NCBI GenBank assembly: GCA_003952965.2
Contig: CM025851.1
Location: 1,761,307-1,825,306, forward strand
Direction of reading: 5' to 3'
DNA length: 64,000 bases
DNA from: Morella rubra
Taxonomy: Eukaryota > Streptophyta > Magnoliopsida > Fagales > Myricaceae
Part shown: piece by piece, positions 22,701 through 35,449 of the stretch
How the letters are laid out: each line of letters opens with the position of its first letter
Position numbering within the stretch: position 1 is the stretch's first letter
Translations under genes and position numbers: made by a program
Notes under the pieces: generated by a model
The model's database searches: none
What the model was told of the DNA's origin: nothing
What the model saw: the letters and a program-made list of their open reading frames with translations, nothing else

Positions 22701-24810
22701 TGACTATAATTCTCAAGCTGTCACTAAGATTAATTAGATGGTGGAAAGTTTCGGGCAAATCCCAATAATTTCCCTTCTCCCCTCTTCAAGACCGCCCCCC
22801 AAAGACAATCTAAGTAAGATAAGAAAGCATAATATTAATGAAAACAACAAGAAGGATAACATGTGCCTGAAGGTCATAAAACAACTTTCTAACCTCATCA
22901 AGGCATCAAGGACAGCTACGTCATATATAAATTGATTGTTAGAACATATTTACGCACATGGTTTTACAAAACTATATTAATAAAAACGCATTTAGGTAAT
23001 TTTCGTTTCCTCAACTGCAATCGGTACAATATGTTTTCACCGGAAAGATTCTAATCATGATTCTGCTCGCTAGACGACTAAACATCCTTCATGACAGGGT
23101 TAACCTTAATTTGATCCCTTTAAGACTTAATGATCTCCTTTAATTAGTAGGTGCAGTGAACATGTTCAGAAATCTTGAGGAGATCTTCCTTCCATACCAC
23201 GTAAGTTAACGAGTTAAAAAAGCTGGCATGCTATTTAAGTTCTCAACACAATTTGTCTCTCTCGGATAGCTGAGAATGATGGACTTTCTGCAGATATATT
23301 ATATGAATATTAATTGATTAGATTAATTTAGCTCATCTTTGATACAGTAGGAGTGAAATTAAGGACAATATAAGATATTCATTTGCCAAGCACGGTACTA
23401 GCTAGTCTTTAATTTACCCCAATTATACCCGTTCAGATATATATACTAGCTAGCTAATTTTGCGTTTCATTTTTTTTCTACCGCGCGCTTAGTGGACGCA
23501 ACCCCTCCGGCCCCCTTCTTCCTCCCAAACAACAACCACACAACACCCCGCGTTATACGTAAATGTGATCCCTATAGTATTAAAAAAGAGTCAAATATTC
23601 CTCTACTTGAATTGGATAGAATACGACACCAACTTTTGTTTATCTTGTCTTGTCCTATTTCGAGACACACGTGGTGTTGGGTATTTCTAGTTCACGCGGG
23701 AACTTGTGCTGACGGGAGATATATGTAAACCGGTGTCACGATAATTGATAGGAAAAAGAGATTAATTAACAGCTAGCCAACCTAATTAAGCAAGTCACTG
23801 TGGTAACTAGCAAGAAACAATATGATTTCTTGATTAGAAGCGAGTCACTGCACTTTGTTGAATTTTGTTCTCGTGAATCGCACTTTGGCCATCAGAAATT
23901 TCCAGCGTAGTGCTGACGGGAGATATTATGCCAAATTTTCCAGAAGTATGGAATGCAATATATATATATGAACTTAAAGGGGCCCTGGTCAAACAAAAGA
24001 ATTGTACGTCTACACATTATATATTGATCCTATATTTTCTTAACCATGCCTCCAGCTCAGAAATTTTCAAGTCTTAATTTTGAATTTTCTTTTAGGAAGG
24101 CTTTTTGTTGAATTTGGTTCTCGTGACTTTGATTTTGGCCAATAAAAATCTTCATCGGACTCGAGAATACAGGGGATATTACGCCACTGAGATGCTCCAC
24201 CCGACAGAATACTTAGGGCATTGGCTGGGGGCGTTCCTTTTCATCGATGGTCGTGATCAAGTGGCGTTACTTTGAAATCTGAGCATCTTAAACGGATTTA
24301 ATAGATAGAAAATGGTAGGTCAAGGTCTGCATGCATAATTCCAAAAGCGTAAACAATGAGAGAATATATATTAATTATTGTTTAATTATGAGAAAGGATG
24401 ACCGGTGCGAGGGCCATATAGTCCTTCTTACTTCATTAAATATACTTCTGAAACTGTCGGGTACCTGTAGATTCTATCTACAATGTCTTCTTCTCAACTT
24501 GTGAAAGAAGAAAAGTTGAAAGAAAACACGCTGCCTACTCAATCTCCATGACTTGATTACAAAACAACAAAGAGGTGCCTTAAAAATGACTTTTTATCCC
24601 TTGATTATGAACGCCTAATTGTATGACATGACAAACTGACAAACTGCGTGGGGTTGGAGATATATATAAAAATTTGGCCGACTGACCTACTGAGTAGGGT
24701 TTTATAATTATATAAATATATAAATTTGGTATGAAATGACACTTAGTGACCGGAATTGTATATAAATAAGTTTTGTAGAATTTCATAAAAGAAAATCGCG
24801 CGTTCATATA
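19780..24810. repeat. Right arm of tandem segmental duplication (zinc-finger locus)
   Basis: Collinear with about 11575-17545 and in the same orientation. It contains zinc-finger copy 2 plus matching downstream and upstream islands. A (GA)n run at about 19848-19862 and a (CT)n run near 20802-20814 are local microsatellites. This arm is about 0.9 kb shorter than the left one. Confidence 0.8.
21475..22311 (-). CDS. SUPERMAN-like C2H2 zinc-finger repressor, copy 2
   Basis: Single-exon paralogue of copy 1, 278 residues if translation starts at the ATG at 22311, giving [13 protein letters not shown]. The frame stays open 35 codons further upstream, but that part is not conserved in copy 1, so I prefer the shared start. 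The finger [19 protein letters not shown] plus NVHRR is intact (about 52-75), with only a T for N swap against copy 1. The C-terminal EAR motif DLELRLGDP is kept. The Ser-rich middle has drifted and carries small indels. Both copies keep the frame and the key DNA-binding and repression motifs, so both are probably functional, with partial redundancy or expression divergence (inferred). Confidence 0.92.
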   Translation of the reverse strand: MEEAPYWMWMKRKEILRSRSPPSMNSLNYSWEEKAFAEDAAGPLGGCVWPPRSYSCSFCTREFRSAQALGGHMNVHRRDRAMLRQALNPINEARHHQNNDQINQLKTSLGDHLSSDVGKLRNNLDGKAIVASGTLSPPRVPALSTPETLGANTSFSSAYSSSFVHSWSDPAEARLLSSSESKPRVEKNPREEDYMCCSYDDYVDTDLSVGMNRFVSPNRTTGSCGDEAVSCKRLKTAVSSLSTFFLKACSDDKTGLLMANTIEDLDLELRLGDPATVK

Positions 24811-25917
24811 TATATACTAGCCCATCACTATATATATATAATCTCATGATCCCTTACGTGTCTTCTAAGAAATGCTGAAGAAAAAAAGAAGAAATTCGTG
24901 TGATCTGCATATGTATGCTGGGGGTTGGGTTCGCTTATAGTATAAATATTCTAGCTTACTGTAGGGTTTTGAATATATATATCTATTCAGAAAGAGACAC
25001 TGATTGATTCGAAGTTTGTAGCTATCATGTCCTCCTCTTTTACTATATTAAACAGTGTCTAATTATAATCTCTCTATAATCTGGTGCATTTAGACAGAAT
25101 TTTCAACGAGTTAGTCTTTTTCGCCCGAGCACTTAATATGAAATTAGGCGGTAACAGTTGACATAAAAATGTTAATCAATAGTGACTGCATTAATTAAGG
25201 ACCAGAAATTTTATCTACGCCGAATGTTTTCACCTGCACTCTTCTTAATTCTAGGTGCTATTGGATCAAAAGTTCATGTGATATTGAAAAGTTACAAATA
25301 AGCATACAATGTAAGAAAAGCGACAAATAACTCTCTAATGCCAATATTCCATTAAAAACAAGCCTCTCCATATGTTCAAGTTACAAATAAGTCATCATTA
25401 ATAATTGAGATAAGAGTGTACAGAAGAGTCTGTTTTAACACAATATCGACCTCAGAAAACTATTTTACATTTTTCTTACCTCGAGATTTATTTATAATTT
25501 TTTAGTATTATAGGGCTATGGATACAATTATGCGTTTAATTCTATAAGAGCAATAACATTAATGACTACGTGTTCAAAATAATGAGAGAGAATTCTGATC
25601 TCATATATCATTCTAAGGCAATAAATCTAATAACTCTTATCCAACATCATTCACCACGTATTTTCTGTGTTTTCAAGCTTATAGAGATCTTAATTAATTA
25701 AGCTGGGATTATATAGTTTGAGCTAGGAACTCTTTTTCCCGTTTCCTTTTTAAGGGAAGCCAATAACTCGTTAACTTCACAAGCATACTCGAGTAGCACT
25801 GTTGTCCAGACAAAACGCAACTTCTTCATCTAAACTGGGCTCTGGCTGGCGGCCGCACCGAACGCCCTCTGAAGGGTTCCTGATGCGATCTTTTTCTTAT
25901 TGCCCTGTTGTCGAGCC
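22312..25917. other. Upstream region of zinc-finger copy 2 and spacer to the Copia element
   Basis: To about 24810 this is the right arm of the duplication. Beyond that it is AT-rich unique DNA with many TATATA runs. Bases 25800-25917, directly left of the Copia element, are GC-richer and read as a 60-codon frame, but no domain is recognisable. No RNA gene seen. Confidence 0.4.
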
Positions 25918-26565
25918 TGTTGGGTTTATTCCTTCTATGTGGAGGAAAGCCCAATGGGGGTCTTTAATAAGGCCCAAAGCCCATTAGGGTTTTAACTCAT
26001 AACCCTAAGGAGAATTCTTTAAGACATACGGATTAAAAGAAGAGAAAGAAAAGAAAGAGGCAGTTTTTCTCTTTCACGCCCAGGTTTCATCAAAGGCTAG
26101 ATCCCGCTTCGTCTGTGGTCCGATCGAGCTGAAATTTGGAGGAGACGTTCACGACACAAGGGGCTATCATCTGAACGGTGAAGATCAGATTTTGAGCTCG
26201 GTAACAGTTGTTCGTACACGTGAACAGTAACCGCGGATTGTTGGTATTTTCTCTACGTTGTTTTTCCGTAGTATTTGCCAAGATTGATATCATCTTGAAG
26301 ATCTGAGTTGTAGCCTCTAGTTGTGACTAGAGAAGACTTTGTGTACCCATTATTTGGTTTATAGTGGAGATTTGACTGGACTAGGTCCCGTGGTTTTTTC
26401 TTCCTCACACCGGGGAAGTTTTCCACGTAAAAATTGCTTGTGTTGTTCTTGCTTGGTGTGATTGATTATTCTTCAGTACGTATAATTGTTGAGATTACGC
26501 TCTATTTGCTTTCATCTAGAGAGAAGATTTATTCTGCTGTTTGTTTGTCGATATTTCTCTCAACA
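25918..26565 (+). repeat. Left LTR of the Copia element
   Basis: Starts TGTTGGGTTTATTCC and ends CTCTCAACA, the usual TG...CA form, 648 bp. It matches 30614 to about 31200 over most of its length. Confidence 0.88.
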
Positions 26566-26568
26566 AAG

Positions 26569-26580
26569 TGGTATCGGAGC
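26569..26580 (+). other. Primer-binding site of the Copia element
   Basis: TGGTATCGGAGC begins three bases after the left LTR. It is complementary to the 3' end of plant initiator tRNA-Met, as in most plant Copia elements. Confidence 0.85.
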
Positions 26581-29500
26581 TAGGTTGCCAAGTTGTTTGG
26601 TTGAAAATTTGAGTTATGGAAGCAAATGTGAGTAGAATGGTTAACCTAAATGGTTCAAATTATCACATATGGAAGGGAAAAATGGAAGATCTTCTTTATG
26701 TAAAAGATTATTATCTACCGGTGTTTGCTACTGAAAAACCAGCTAACAAGTTCGATGCAGAATGGACTTTGTTACATCGACAGGTGTGTGGGTATATCAG
26801 GCAGTGGGTAGATGACAATGTTTTGAACCATATTAGTGGGGAGACACATGCACGTACTTTGTGGAGTAAGCTTGAACAATTATATGCTAGAAAAACTGGA
26901 AATAATAAGATGTTTCTAATTAAGCAGATGATGGCTTTGAGATACCAGGATGAGACTCCCTTATCTGATCACTTGAATACATTCCAAGGAATTATTAATC
27001 AGTTAGCTAGAATGGGTATTAAGTTTGATGATGAGATACAGGGGTTATGGTTGCTTGGTTCATTACCGGACTCGTGGGAGACACTCAGAACTTCTTTGTC
27101 CAACTCTGCTCCAGATGGTGTAATTACAATGGATATGACCAAGAGTTTTCTGTTAAACGAAGAGATGAGAAGAAAATCACAGGGATCCTCTTCACAGTCA
27201 GAAGTCTTGGTTACAGAAAAGAGGGGGAGAAGCAAGAGCAGAGGTCCGAAGAACAGAGATAAAGGCAGAAGCAAGTCCAACAGGTTCTCTAATGTCGAGT
27301 GCTATCATTGCGGGAAAAAGGGACACATCAGGAAATATTGCAGGCAATTGAAAAAGGAGTACAAGAATGAGAAAGGAAATGAGATGAAGAACGAGACTGA
27401 CAAAGATGGTGATGATAGAGTTGCTACCACCACTCCTGCAGACTTCCTCATTATTTATGAAGATGAGATGATAAATGTTGCATGCCATGAGACCAGTTGG
27501 GTGATTGATAGTGGTGCCTCCATTCATGCTACATCTAAAAAGGATTTCTTTACATCCTATAGATCTGGTGATTATGGAACTGTAAAGATGGGCAATGATG
27601 GCTTGGTTAAAGTCATTGGCATTGGAGATGTGTATCTGGAGACGAATAATGGCACGAGATTGGTTCTCAGAAATGTGAAACATATTCCTGACATTCGTTT
27701 GAACTTGATTTCTGTAGGTCAACTTGATGATGATGGGTATTGTAGCACTTTCAATGATGGCCAGTGGAAGCTTACTAAGGGTGCTATGGTTGTGGCTCGA
27801 GGTAAGAAGCTCTCTGCATTGTACATTATGCAAGCAAAGATCTTCAACGACCTTGTTAATGCGATGGAAGTAGGTGGTACAGTAGAACTATGGCACAAGA
27901 GGCTTGCTCACATGAGTGAGAAAGGATTAGCCGTACTGGGAAAGAAAAGTCTACTATCAGGGTTGAAAAGTACACATCTGAAAAGGTGCAGTCATTGTTT
28001 GTCAGGGAAGCAGAACAAAGTCTCCTTCAAGAATTCCTCTCATTTGAAAAAGACAAAGATACTGGATTTGGTGCATTCAGATGTATGTGGGCCTATGAAG
28101 ACGAAAACACTTGGTGACTCGAGCTATTTTGTAACCTTCATAGATGATCATTCAAGAAAATTATGGGTATATTTCTTGAAGACAAAAGATCAAGTGTTAG
28201 CTGTGTTCAAACAATTTCAAGCCCTAGTTGAGAGACAGACTGGGAAAAACTGAAGTGCATCCGTATAGATAACGGGGGAGAGTATTCTGGTCCTTTTGAT
28301 GAGTATTGCAGACAACAGGGAATTCGGCATCAAAAGACTACTCCGAAAACTCCTCAGTTGAATGGCATAGCTGAAAGGATAAACAGAACTTTGGTTGAAA
28401 GAGTGAGATGTTTGCTTTCACAAGCAAATTTGTCAAGATCCTTTTGGGGTGAGGCGTTAAGCACAGTTGTTCATGTGTTGAATCTTACACCTTGTGTTCC
28501 TCTACAGTTCGATGTACCAGACCGAGTTTGGACAGTAAAGATGTTTCCTACGATCATTTACGTGTATTTGGTGTCTAGCATTTGTGTATATTCCCAAAGA
28601 TGAAAGGTCCAAACTTGATGTGAAGACACGACAGTGCATATTCCTTGGGTACGGTCAAGATGAGTTTGGATACAGATTTTATGATCCAGTTGAGAAGAAA
28701 GTTTTGAGAAGCAGAGATGTCGTGTTCATAGAAGAATAGACAATTCAGGATATTCAGAAAGCAGAGAAATCTATGTCTTAGAATGATGATATTTTGATTG
28801 ACATGGATATAGTTCCATTGAAGAATTTGCCAACTCAAGTTGATAATGATATTCACATAACCACCATGGTACAAGTGAGGTGGGTGTTCCCTTACAAGTT
28901 CAAGCAGATGTTCAGACTGATGAGCAGTTAACAGTGCCAGAGATTCCACCAGAGGTTCCATTCAGGAGGTCTACCAGAGACCGACATCCTTCCACTAGAT
29001 ATTCTGCAGAACAGTATGTGTTATTGACTGACGGGGGAGAGCCCGAGTGTTTTGCAGAAGTTATGGAAGATGAACATAAAACAGACTGGGTTGAGGCCAT
29101 GCAAGAAGAGATGCAGTCACTATACGATAACCACACCTTTGAGTTGGTGAAACTACCTAAAGGTAAAAGAGCTTTGAAGAACAAGTGGATTTACAAGGTG
29201 AAGCAAAGTGAGTTCACTTCACGGCCACGGTACAAGGCTAGATTGGTTGTCAAAGATTTCGATCAGAAAAGAGGTATTGACTTTGATGAGATTTCTCTCC
29301 AGTTGTAAAGATGTCATCAATTCGTACTATTCTTGGCCTAACAGCTACTCTTGACTTAGAAGTTGAGAAGATGGATGTGAAAACTGTCTTCCTTCATGGT
29401 GATTTGGAGGAAGAGATTTATATGGAGCAACTAGAGGGTTTCAGAGTAAAAGGTAAAGAGGATTACGTGTGCAAGCTGAAGAAAAGTCTATATGGGCTGA

Positions 29501-30613
29501 AGCAAGCACCGAGACAGTGGTATAAGAAGTTTGAGTCTGTTATAGTAGAGCAAGGCTACAAGAAGACAACTTCTGATCACTGTGTATTTGTTCAAAAATT
29601 CGCTGATGATGATTTTATCATTTTACTGCTTTATGTGGATGACATGTTGATTGTTGGCAGGAATGCTTTAAAGATTGACAAACTAAAGAAGCAGTTGGAT
29701 AAGTCCTTTGCCATGAAAGACTCGGGACCAGTGAAGAAAATTCTTGGCATAAGAATCAGTCGTGACAGGAATGCTAAGAAGTTGTATTTGTCACAAGAGG
29801 AGTACATTGAGAAAGTGCTTCAGAGGTTTAATATGGACAATGCTAAAGTGGTTAGTTCTCCTATTGCTACCCACTTCAGATTGAGCACCGAGCAATGTCC
29901 TTCTACAGATGAAGAAAAGGAAGACATTGCAAGAGTTCCTTACGCCTCAGCAATAAGAAGTGTGATGTATGCAATGGTATGCATAAGACCAGATATAGCC
30001 CATGCAGTGAGTGTAGGTAGTCGATTCATGTCAAATCCAGGAAGGGAGTATTGGAATGCAGTTAAGTGGATCATGAGGTATCTTTAAGGTACTTCCAGTG
30101 TGAGACTTGGTTTTGGGATTGGAAACCATTACTAGTTGGCTACACAGATGCAGACATGGCAGGAGATGTGGATACTCGAAAGTCTATTTCGGGTTATCTA
30201 ATTACTTTTGTAGGTGGGGCTGTTGCTTGGCAATCAAGACTTCAAAAGTGTATTTCCCTTTCTGCGACAAGCAAACTTAATTCAGCAATCAGAAGCTGCT
30301 AAAGAGTTCTATGACAAAGAATTAGAACTCATGAGAGAACTTGCGTTTCAAGCAAGAAATAGTGTTTTTTGTAGATAATCAGAGTCTATTCATCTTGCTA
30401 AAATTCCAGTTTCATGCAGAATCGAAGCATTATTGATATCATACCATTGGATCAGAGATGTGTTGAATGATAAATTACTGGAACTTGAGAAAGTTCACAC
30501 TGATGATAATGGTTCTAATATATTGACAAAAACGCTACTAAGGCAAGAGCTCGAAGATTGTTGTTTGATCGCCGAGATGATGATTTCCTCCACATAGTCG
30601 GAAGGGAGAGATT

Positions 30614-31200
30614 TGTTGGGTTAATTCCTTCTATGTGAAGGAAAAACCAATTAGGGGTCTTTTAATAAGGCCCAAAAGTCTATTAGGGTTTTAACTTATA
30701 ACCCTAAGGATGAGTTCTTTAAGGTACGGATTAAAAGAAGAGAAAGAAAAGAAAGAGTCAGTTTTCTCTTTCACGTCCAGGTTTCATCAAAGCTAGATCC
30801 CGCTTCGTCTGTGGTCCGATCGAGCTGAAATTTGGAGGAGACGTTCACGACACAAGGGACTATAATCTGAACGGTGAAGATCAGATTTTGAGCTCGGGAA
30901 CAGTAGTTCGTACACGTGAACAGTAACCTCGGATTGTTGGTATTTTCTCTACGTTGTTTTTCGTTGTATTTGCCAAGATTGATATCATCTTGAAGATCTG
31001 AGTTGTAGCCTCTAGTTGTGACTAGAGAAGACTTTGTGTACCCATTATTTGGTTTATAGTGGAGATTTGACTGGACTAGGTCCCGTGGTTTTTTCTTCCT
31101 CACACCGGGAAAGTTTTTCACGTAAAATTGCTTGATTATTTTTCAATACGTATAATTGTTGAGATTGCGCTCTATTGTGCTTTCATATACTACGGAGATT
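30614..31200 (+). repeat. Right LTR of the Copia element
   Basis: Begins TGTTGGGTTAATTCC directly after the purine tract at about 30601-30611. Similarity to the left LTR fades toward the right end, so the boundary is given only to the nearest few tens of bases. Confidence 0.8.
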
Positions 31201-31212
31201 ATATATCGGCTG

Positions 31213-31960
31213 TTGTGTTTGGGAAAGTCATCCTACATTCACTAGACTAATCAAACGCCTTTGAAAAATTGCCATGATTGCCTTTAACTTGCTATATGAT
31301 TTTCCGGGGATGTGACTGCTGGGTTGACAGGCCATTGCTTGCGAGAGTGCATTTTCTAAAGATGGGACAGGCTATGTATAGTGCGCTCGCTATGACGACT
31401 CTTTCAACGTATACAACGGACTGTTGCTGATTTAGAGTAGGCACGATTCTCGGCTGAATTTTGGTCTTAGGGCGAAAACCTCAAAGGTTAGGCCAAAAGA
31501 AGGATATTCGTTTTGTTGCAAGCGGATGAGAGATATATTTCAGAACGGTGATTGTGACAAGTGAAAGGATTCTATAACTTGATATTTTTTTCTTTAAATT
31601 ATTTGTAAGGATGAAAATTAACAAAACAGTTATAATGGAGTGAACGTATCAATAGCATGATGTAAATGTGAAAGAGATTCATAGGTCGTTTTTTAAGGAA
31701 TAAATAAGGAGCATGAGGTATATATTGATTTGGAAAGTATTTATAGCTCTGTAATTTCCATTACTGATTCTCATGTGAGATAGAAAAATTACATAATAAT
31801 TCGATATCATCCTTATATGTTGAGCTTGTATGTCACAACCATGAAATGGATACTTGAAACAGTGCAGTGAGCGAGGCATTTTGCTATATATTGCGAGGCG
31901 GTTAAAATAATATATTTATTTAATTCTAGAAAATTCTGACTTATATATAAAAATAGACAT
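31213..31960. other. Spacer between the Copia element and the DUF604 tandem repeat
   Basis: No coding frame, RNA gene or repeat identified. It is bounded on the right by the start of the 3.5-kb repeat unit near 31965 (a run of T then AACCTATTTAG), which recurs at about 35455. Confidence 0.4.
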
Positions 31961-31964
31961 CAAA

Positions 31965-34900
31965 ATTTTTTTTTAACCTATTTAGTAATATATACAAGAT
32001 GAAAACTAAAATTCGTAGAATTATCAATTAGTGCGATATGCACAGACGAGTGCTTATGTTAATATTTTATTTAAATAATGCTCAAAAACGTTATAGCTAG
32101 TCAATTTATAGTTTAAAAACCTAAAAAAGATGGAATCATAAAAAATAACGCATTATTTCTCAGCAGATAAAAAACACATGAGAGACAGAGATGTTCCATA
32201 AGTAATTAGAGAAGTGGTAAATAAACAAGTAATTTGTAGAGATAATAAAACTATAGTAAGTCTAGCATGAAAGATAAAACACGAAGTGAAATCGCACATT
32301 GTTATAAGAGAGTGTTTTTTCTACCCTAAGAAAGATGTCCACTTTTAGTAGATTTTGTTTAGAATTGTTTCTTTTAAGGTAATGTAGTGACATTGATTGA
32401 TTATATAGTAAATGGGAGTATCTCACAATAAAATTTGGTTGTGATTTCATTAGGAGGCGAAGCCCGCGTTGAGCTTCAGAAAATTCAAGACCTCAGCGAG
32501 GCACGGAGAGCTTCAGAAAATACCAAATTGTTAACAGTTGTCGAAAGCTCTGAGTCTGACGTCGCTCCAGCCTCCAGGTGTCTCGCCAAGGGAAAAAGAT
32601 CTTCGAAATAACTGCTTTGCTATTCTAATTCAGTTTCCTTAGTGCGGACACTTCCCATTCCCTTTCCGTGGATGAACCAAAAGGCAAAGGACGATCATAA
32701 ATATTACTTAGCGCAGGAGATACAAAATCAAACCACACAGAATCTCAGGCCTCTGTTTTCTGGGTGTAGATGAAAAGATTATCCGATGAAGTGGGTCAGT
32801 TTCAGCAATTAAGATTTGTCCGGGGGGTTTGATACAACTTTCCCGATTGATCTACAGAGGAGAATCTTGGAGAAGTCACGGTTCTAGGGTAGTTTCATCA
32901 ATTGGAATTCTTCTGGGATTCAACACGCAAAAACAAAGAAGATGAGTCAGACTCGCTCAGAAACGAGTTATGACCTGTTCAGAGCTTCCAAGTTCTTCGC
33001 TTTTCCAGAAAAGCCAGCCGATCTCTCGTGTGTATTTCGACTAGGCTTGCGGTCTGTCATTGCGTCGGTTTCTCTGCATCTAGCCTTCTCGACCCCGAGC
33101 CAGTGGCGTTACGACCGTTCGTCCCGTTAGTTCGGACGAGAAGCAGGAAATCCTTTGGATCACGGTAAAGCGTGCGCGAGCGCAGCCGATCAGCGAGCTC
33201 TGTATCGTGGTTTCGGGCTGAAGAGGAACCGGGGAGATAGCGTCTACCGACAAGCGGATATCGGTCCCGTATAGGATATGGAGGACTGGTCCCAGTTCAA
33301 ATATACGAGCTCAAGTTCGTATTCCCGAATCGTTTAGAAAGTTTCAGGCTCGGGTTACGAACGTGCGGTGGTTGTGATGGGGGCGATGATACGGTGTTTT
33401 TCAGAGAGAATTATTTCGGTGTTGCGAGTTACGATCAATCGTACTACATTGGGGAGAATTCGGAAGTGCGGAACAAGCGCTCTCCACTCGTAGATATGGC
33501 TTTTGGTGGTGGTGGATTCGTATTAGTTACCCTTTAGCGGCTCGGCTCGTCAAAGTATTCGACGGTTGTCTCGATAGGTACTACAATTTCTACGGCTCCG
33601 ATCAGAGGGTGTGGGCTTGCGTGGGCGAGATCGGTGTGTCTCTCACCAAACAAAGTGGGTTCCATCAGGTACGCTTTATTCGAATGTGCGGTCTTTACAC
33701 GTGGCTGGCTGTTAGTTTTTTTTTTTTTCGACTGGTTGCAAGTGTTCTTTGCTGGAGGCACTCACACATTCGAGGCGGGTCTAAGACTCTTAACGTGTAG
33801 TGTTCTTTTGTGCCTTGGAGTTGGTTACCTACTTTGGTTTAGGTTTGACAATTAAGTAAAATTTTAAATCGCATGGTTTTGAAGGGATTTTGAAAAATTA
33901 TTGGTTTTTTTAAAAATTTAAGTGATATAATGACATTTCAGTCAAATTCCGTTAAAGTCAAAAGAAATCTTTTGTCTGTGATATTGTACGGGTGACCAGT
34001 GAGAGTTGTGTCAACTCTTCTTCTTCTTTTTTTTAGAGCATGTTTTGTCCCGTACGAATATCCCTATCTCGTCGATGTGCCCTGCACTACGGGACATGGT
34101 TATGTAACTAAAGTTTCTTTTAAGGATAGTCTTTTCACCATCCAGCGGTTGCTTTATTTATGCTCGTGCATTGGCGGGCAGAATTCTAAGGACACGTGTT
34201 GTGATCATTTAGTTGATTCGGAACTTTAGCTTTGTTTGGATGGGTTGTGAATGTTTTTGGGTTGGAGGATTTTTTTAGTGAAAATCGTTTAGGGTCGATG
34301 AAGGTTAGAGTTGGTAAAAAAAAGTGATTGTAAATTTTTTAAAAAATTTATGCTATAGATTAAAAATTTGAAATTTTAATAATGTTTAGAATTGATTTTT
34401 AAGTTTTATTAAATTTTGTGAAAAAGTGTGTAAAATATTAGTAGTAGTAGGTGGTTCTAAACTTTTTAGAAAAATTTTGGGTATTAAATAATAGTTGGTT
34501 TTGATAAAAATTGGAGGTAAGGTGTCATTGTAAATATAATTATAGGGAAGAGTCAGCTAACCTTGTGGGAAATTTTGATGCACTTTTATTTTTTCATTTG
34601 AATTTTGAAAAATTTAACATTTTCCCGTTTTGCAAACACGTCTTATTAAGATAAATCTATTAGAATCAATGAAATGGTCTCATTTTATGAGAGAATAATG
34701 GAGAGGATCTTTTCATTAGGCATTTTTAGACATACGAGAAGTATGCCAATGGTAAATCCTATGGCTATGGCATCAATTTTTAATTTGTATATATAATTGC
34801 CAGAACTATTTACCAGGCCTTTTTGCTATGCGATAATGACTCTCTTTGTTGTTCTAATTTTTTTTCTTACAGTTTGATATTAGAGGGGATCCGTATGGTA

Positions 34901-35446
34901 TTCTAGCAGCACACCCGCTGGCACCACTTCTGTCACTCCATCACCTTGACTACTTGGAACCTATATTCCCCAACCAGACCCAGATAGACTCTGCGAAGTC
35001 CCTCATGCGTGCATACCGACTCGACCCGAGCCGAATCCTCCAGCAGAGTTTTTGCTACGACCTCAAGCGTAAATGGTCGGTATCGATTGCGTGGGGATAC
35101 AGCATTCAGATTTACACGTCATTATTAACGGCTAGGTTTTTGGAGAGGCCATTGCTGACCTTTAAGACGTGGCGGAGTTGGAATAATGGACCTTTCACGT
35201 TCAATACCCGACCCCTGAGTTCTGACCCGTGTGACCAGCCTGTTACTTATTTTTTGAACGAGGCTGTGGAGGTGGCGAAGAGTGGGACTGTGACTACTTA
35301 CAAGAAGTTTGCGGCTAAGCAAGGGAATAGTTGTGGAAGAGCAGACTACGCCCGCGCAACCGCTGTGCGGAGAATTAGAGTCTCTTCATTGAAGATGGAT
35401 CAGAGTATTGGAGAAAGGTACGTGCAACCACCTATTGAAGTGATTT
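31965..35446. repeat. Tandem 3.5-kb unit, copy 1 (DUF604 locus)
   Basis: Repeats at about 35450-39045 with an offset of 3534 bp in the 5' part and 3574 bp in the 3' part. Stretches 32450-32785 and 34800-35400 are almost identical to copy 2, while the middle is full of small indels. The right breakpoint falls in an intron, soon after the exon ending at 35417. Confidence 0.85.
32770..35417 (+). pseudogene. DUF604 / GT31-like glycosyltransferase gene, tandem copy 1 (damaged, lacks last exon)
   Basis: DUF604 proteins are plant type II Golgi-type glycosyltransferases related to family GT31; substrate unknown. A candidate ATG lies at 32770. Exon 1 runs to about 33668 and ends in GFHQ before a good GTACGC donor. 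Fragments of the family's DDD-type metal-binding and MYYIG-like blocks are recognisable near 33370-33460, but no single frame holds them. Exon 2 (34873-35417) reads cleanly from FDIRGDPYGILAAHPLAPL to near the end, then loses one base relative to copy 2. The final exon (APRRQCCEI...) is missing because the duplication breakpoint lies in the preceding intron. Damage is dominated by 1-3 base indels, which also fits unpolished long-read consensus. So either a pseudogene or an assembly fault. Confidence 0.8.
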
Positions 35447-35449
35447 TTT

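Larger units (their letters stand above)
25918..31200 (+). mobile_element. Ty1/Copia LTR retrotransposon (Tnt1-like), broken
   Basis: A fossil Copia element with two LTRs and an internal region in the order gag, zinc knuckle (CYHCGKKGHIRKYC), protease (DSGAS), integrase, reverse transcriptase (YVDDM) and RNase H, which is the Copia (Pseudoviridae-type) order. The primer-binding site next to the left LTR is complementary to initiator tRNA-Met, and a purine tract precedes the right LTR. The internal coding region is interrupted by several breaks, so it is not autonomous. By eye the LTRs differ at about 5-8% of positions, suggesting an insertion a few million years old. The outer boundary of the right LTR is unclear and I found no target-site duplication. 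Confidence 0.92.

Noticed and set aside
34220-34540. Possible MITE in the DUF604 intron (TTTGTTTGGATGGGTTG start)
   Set aside because: Resembles a Harbinger end, but I could not find a matching inverted end or target repeat in either unit.
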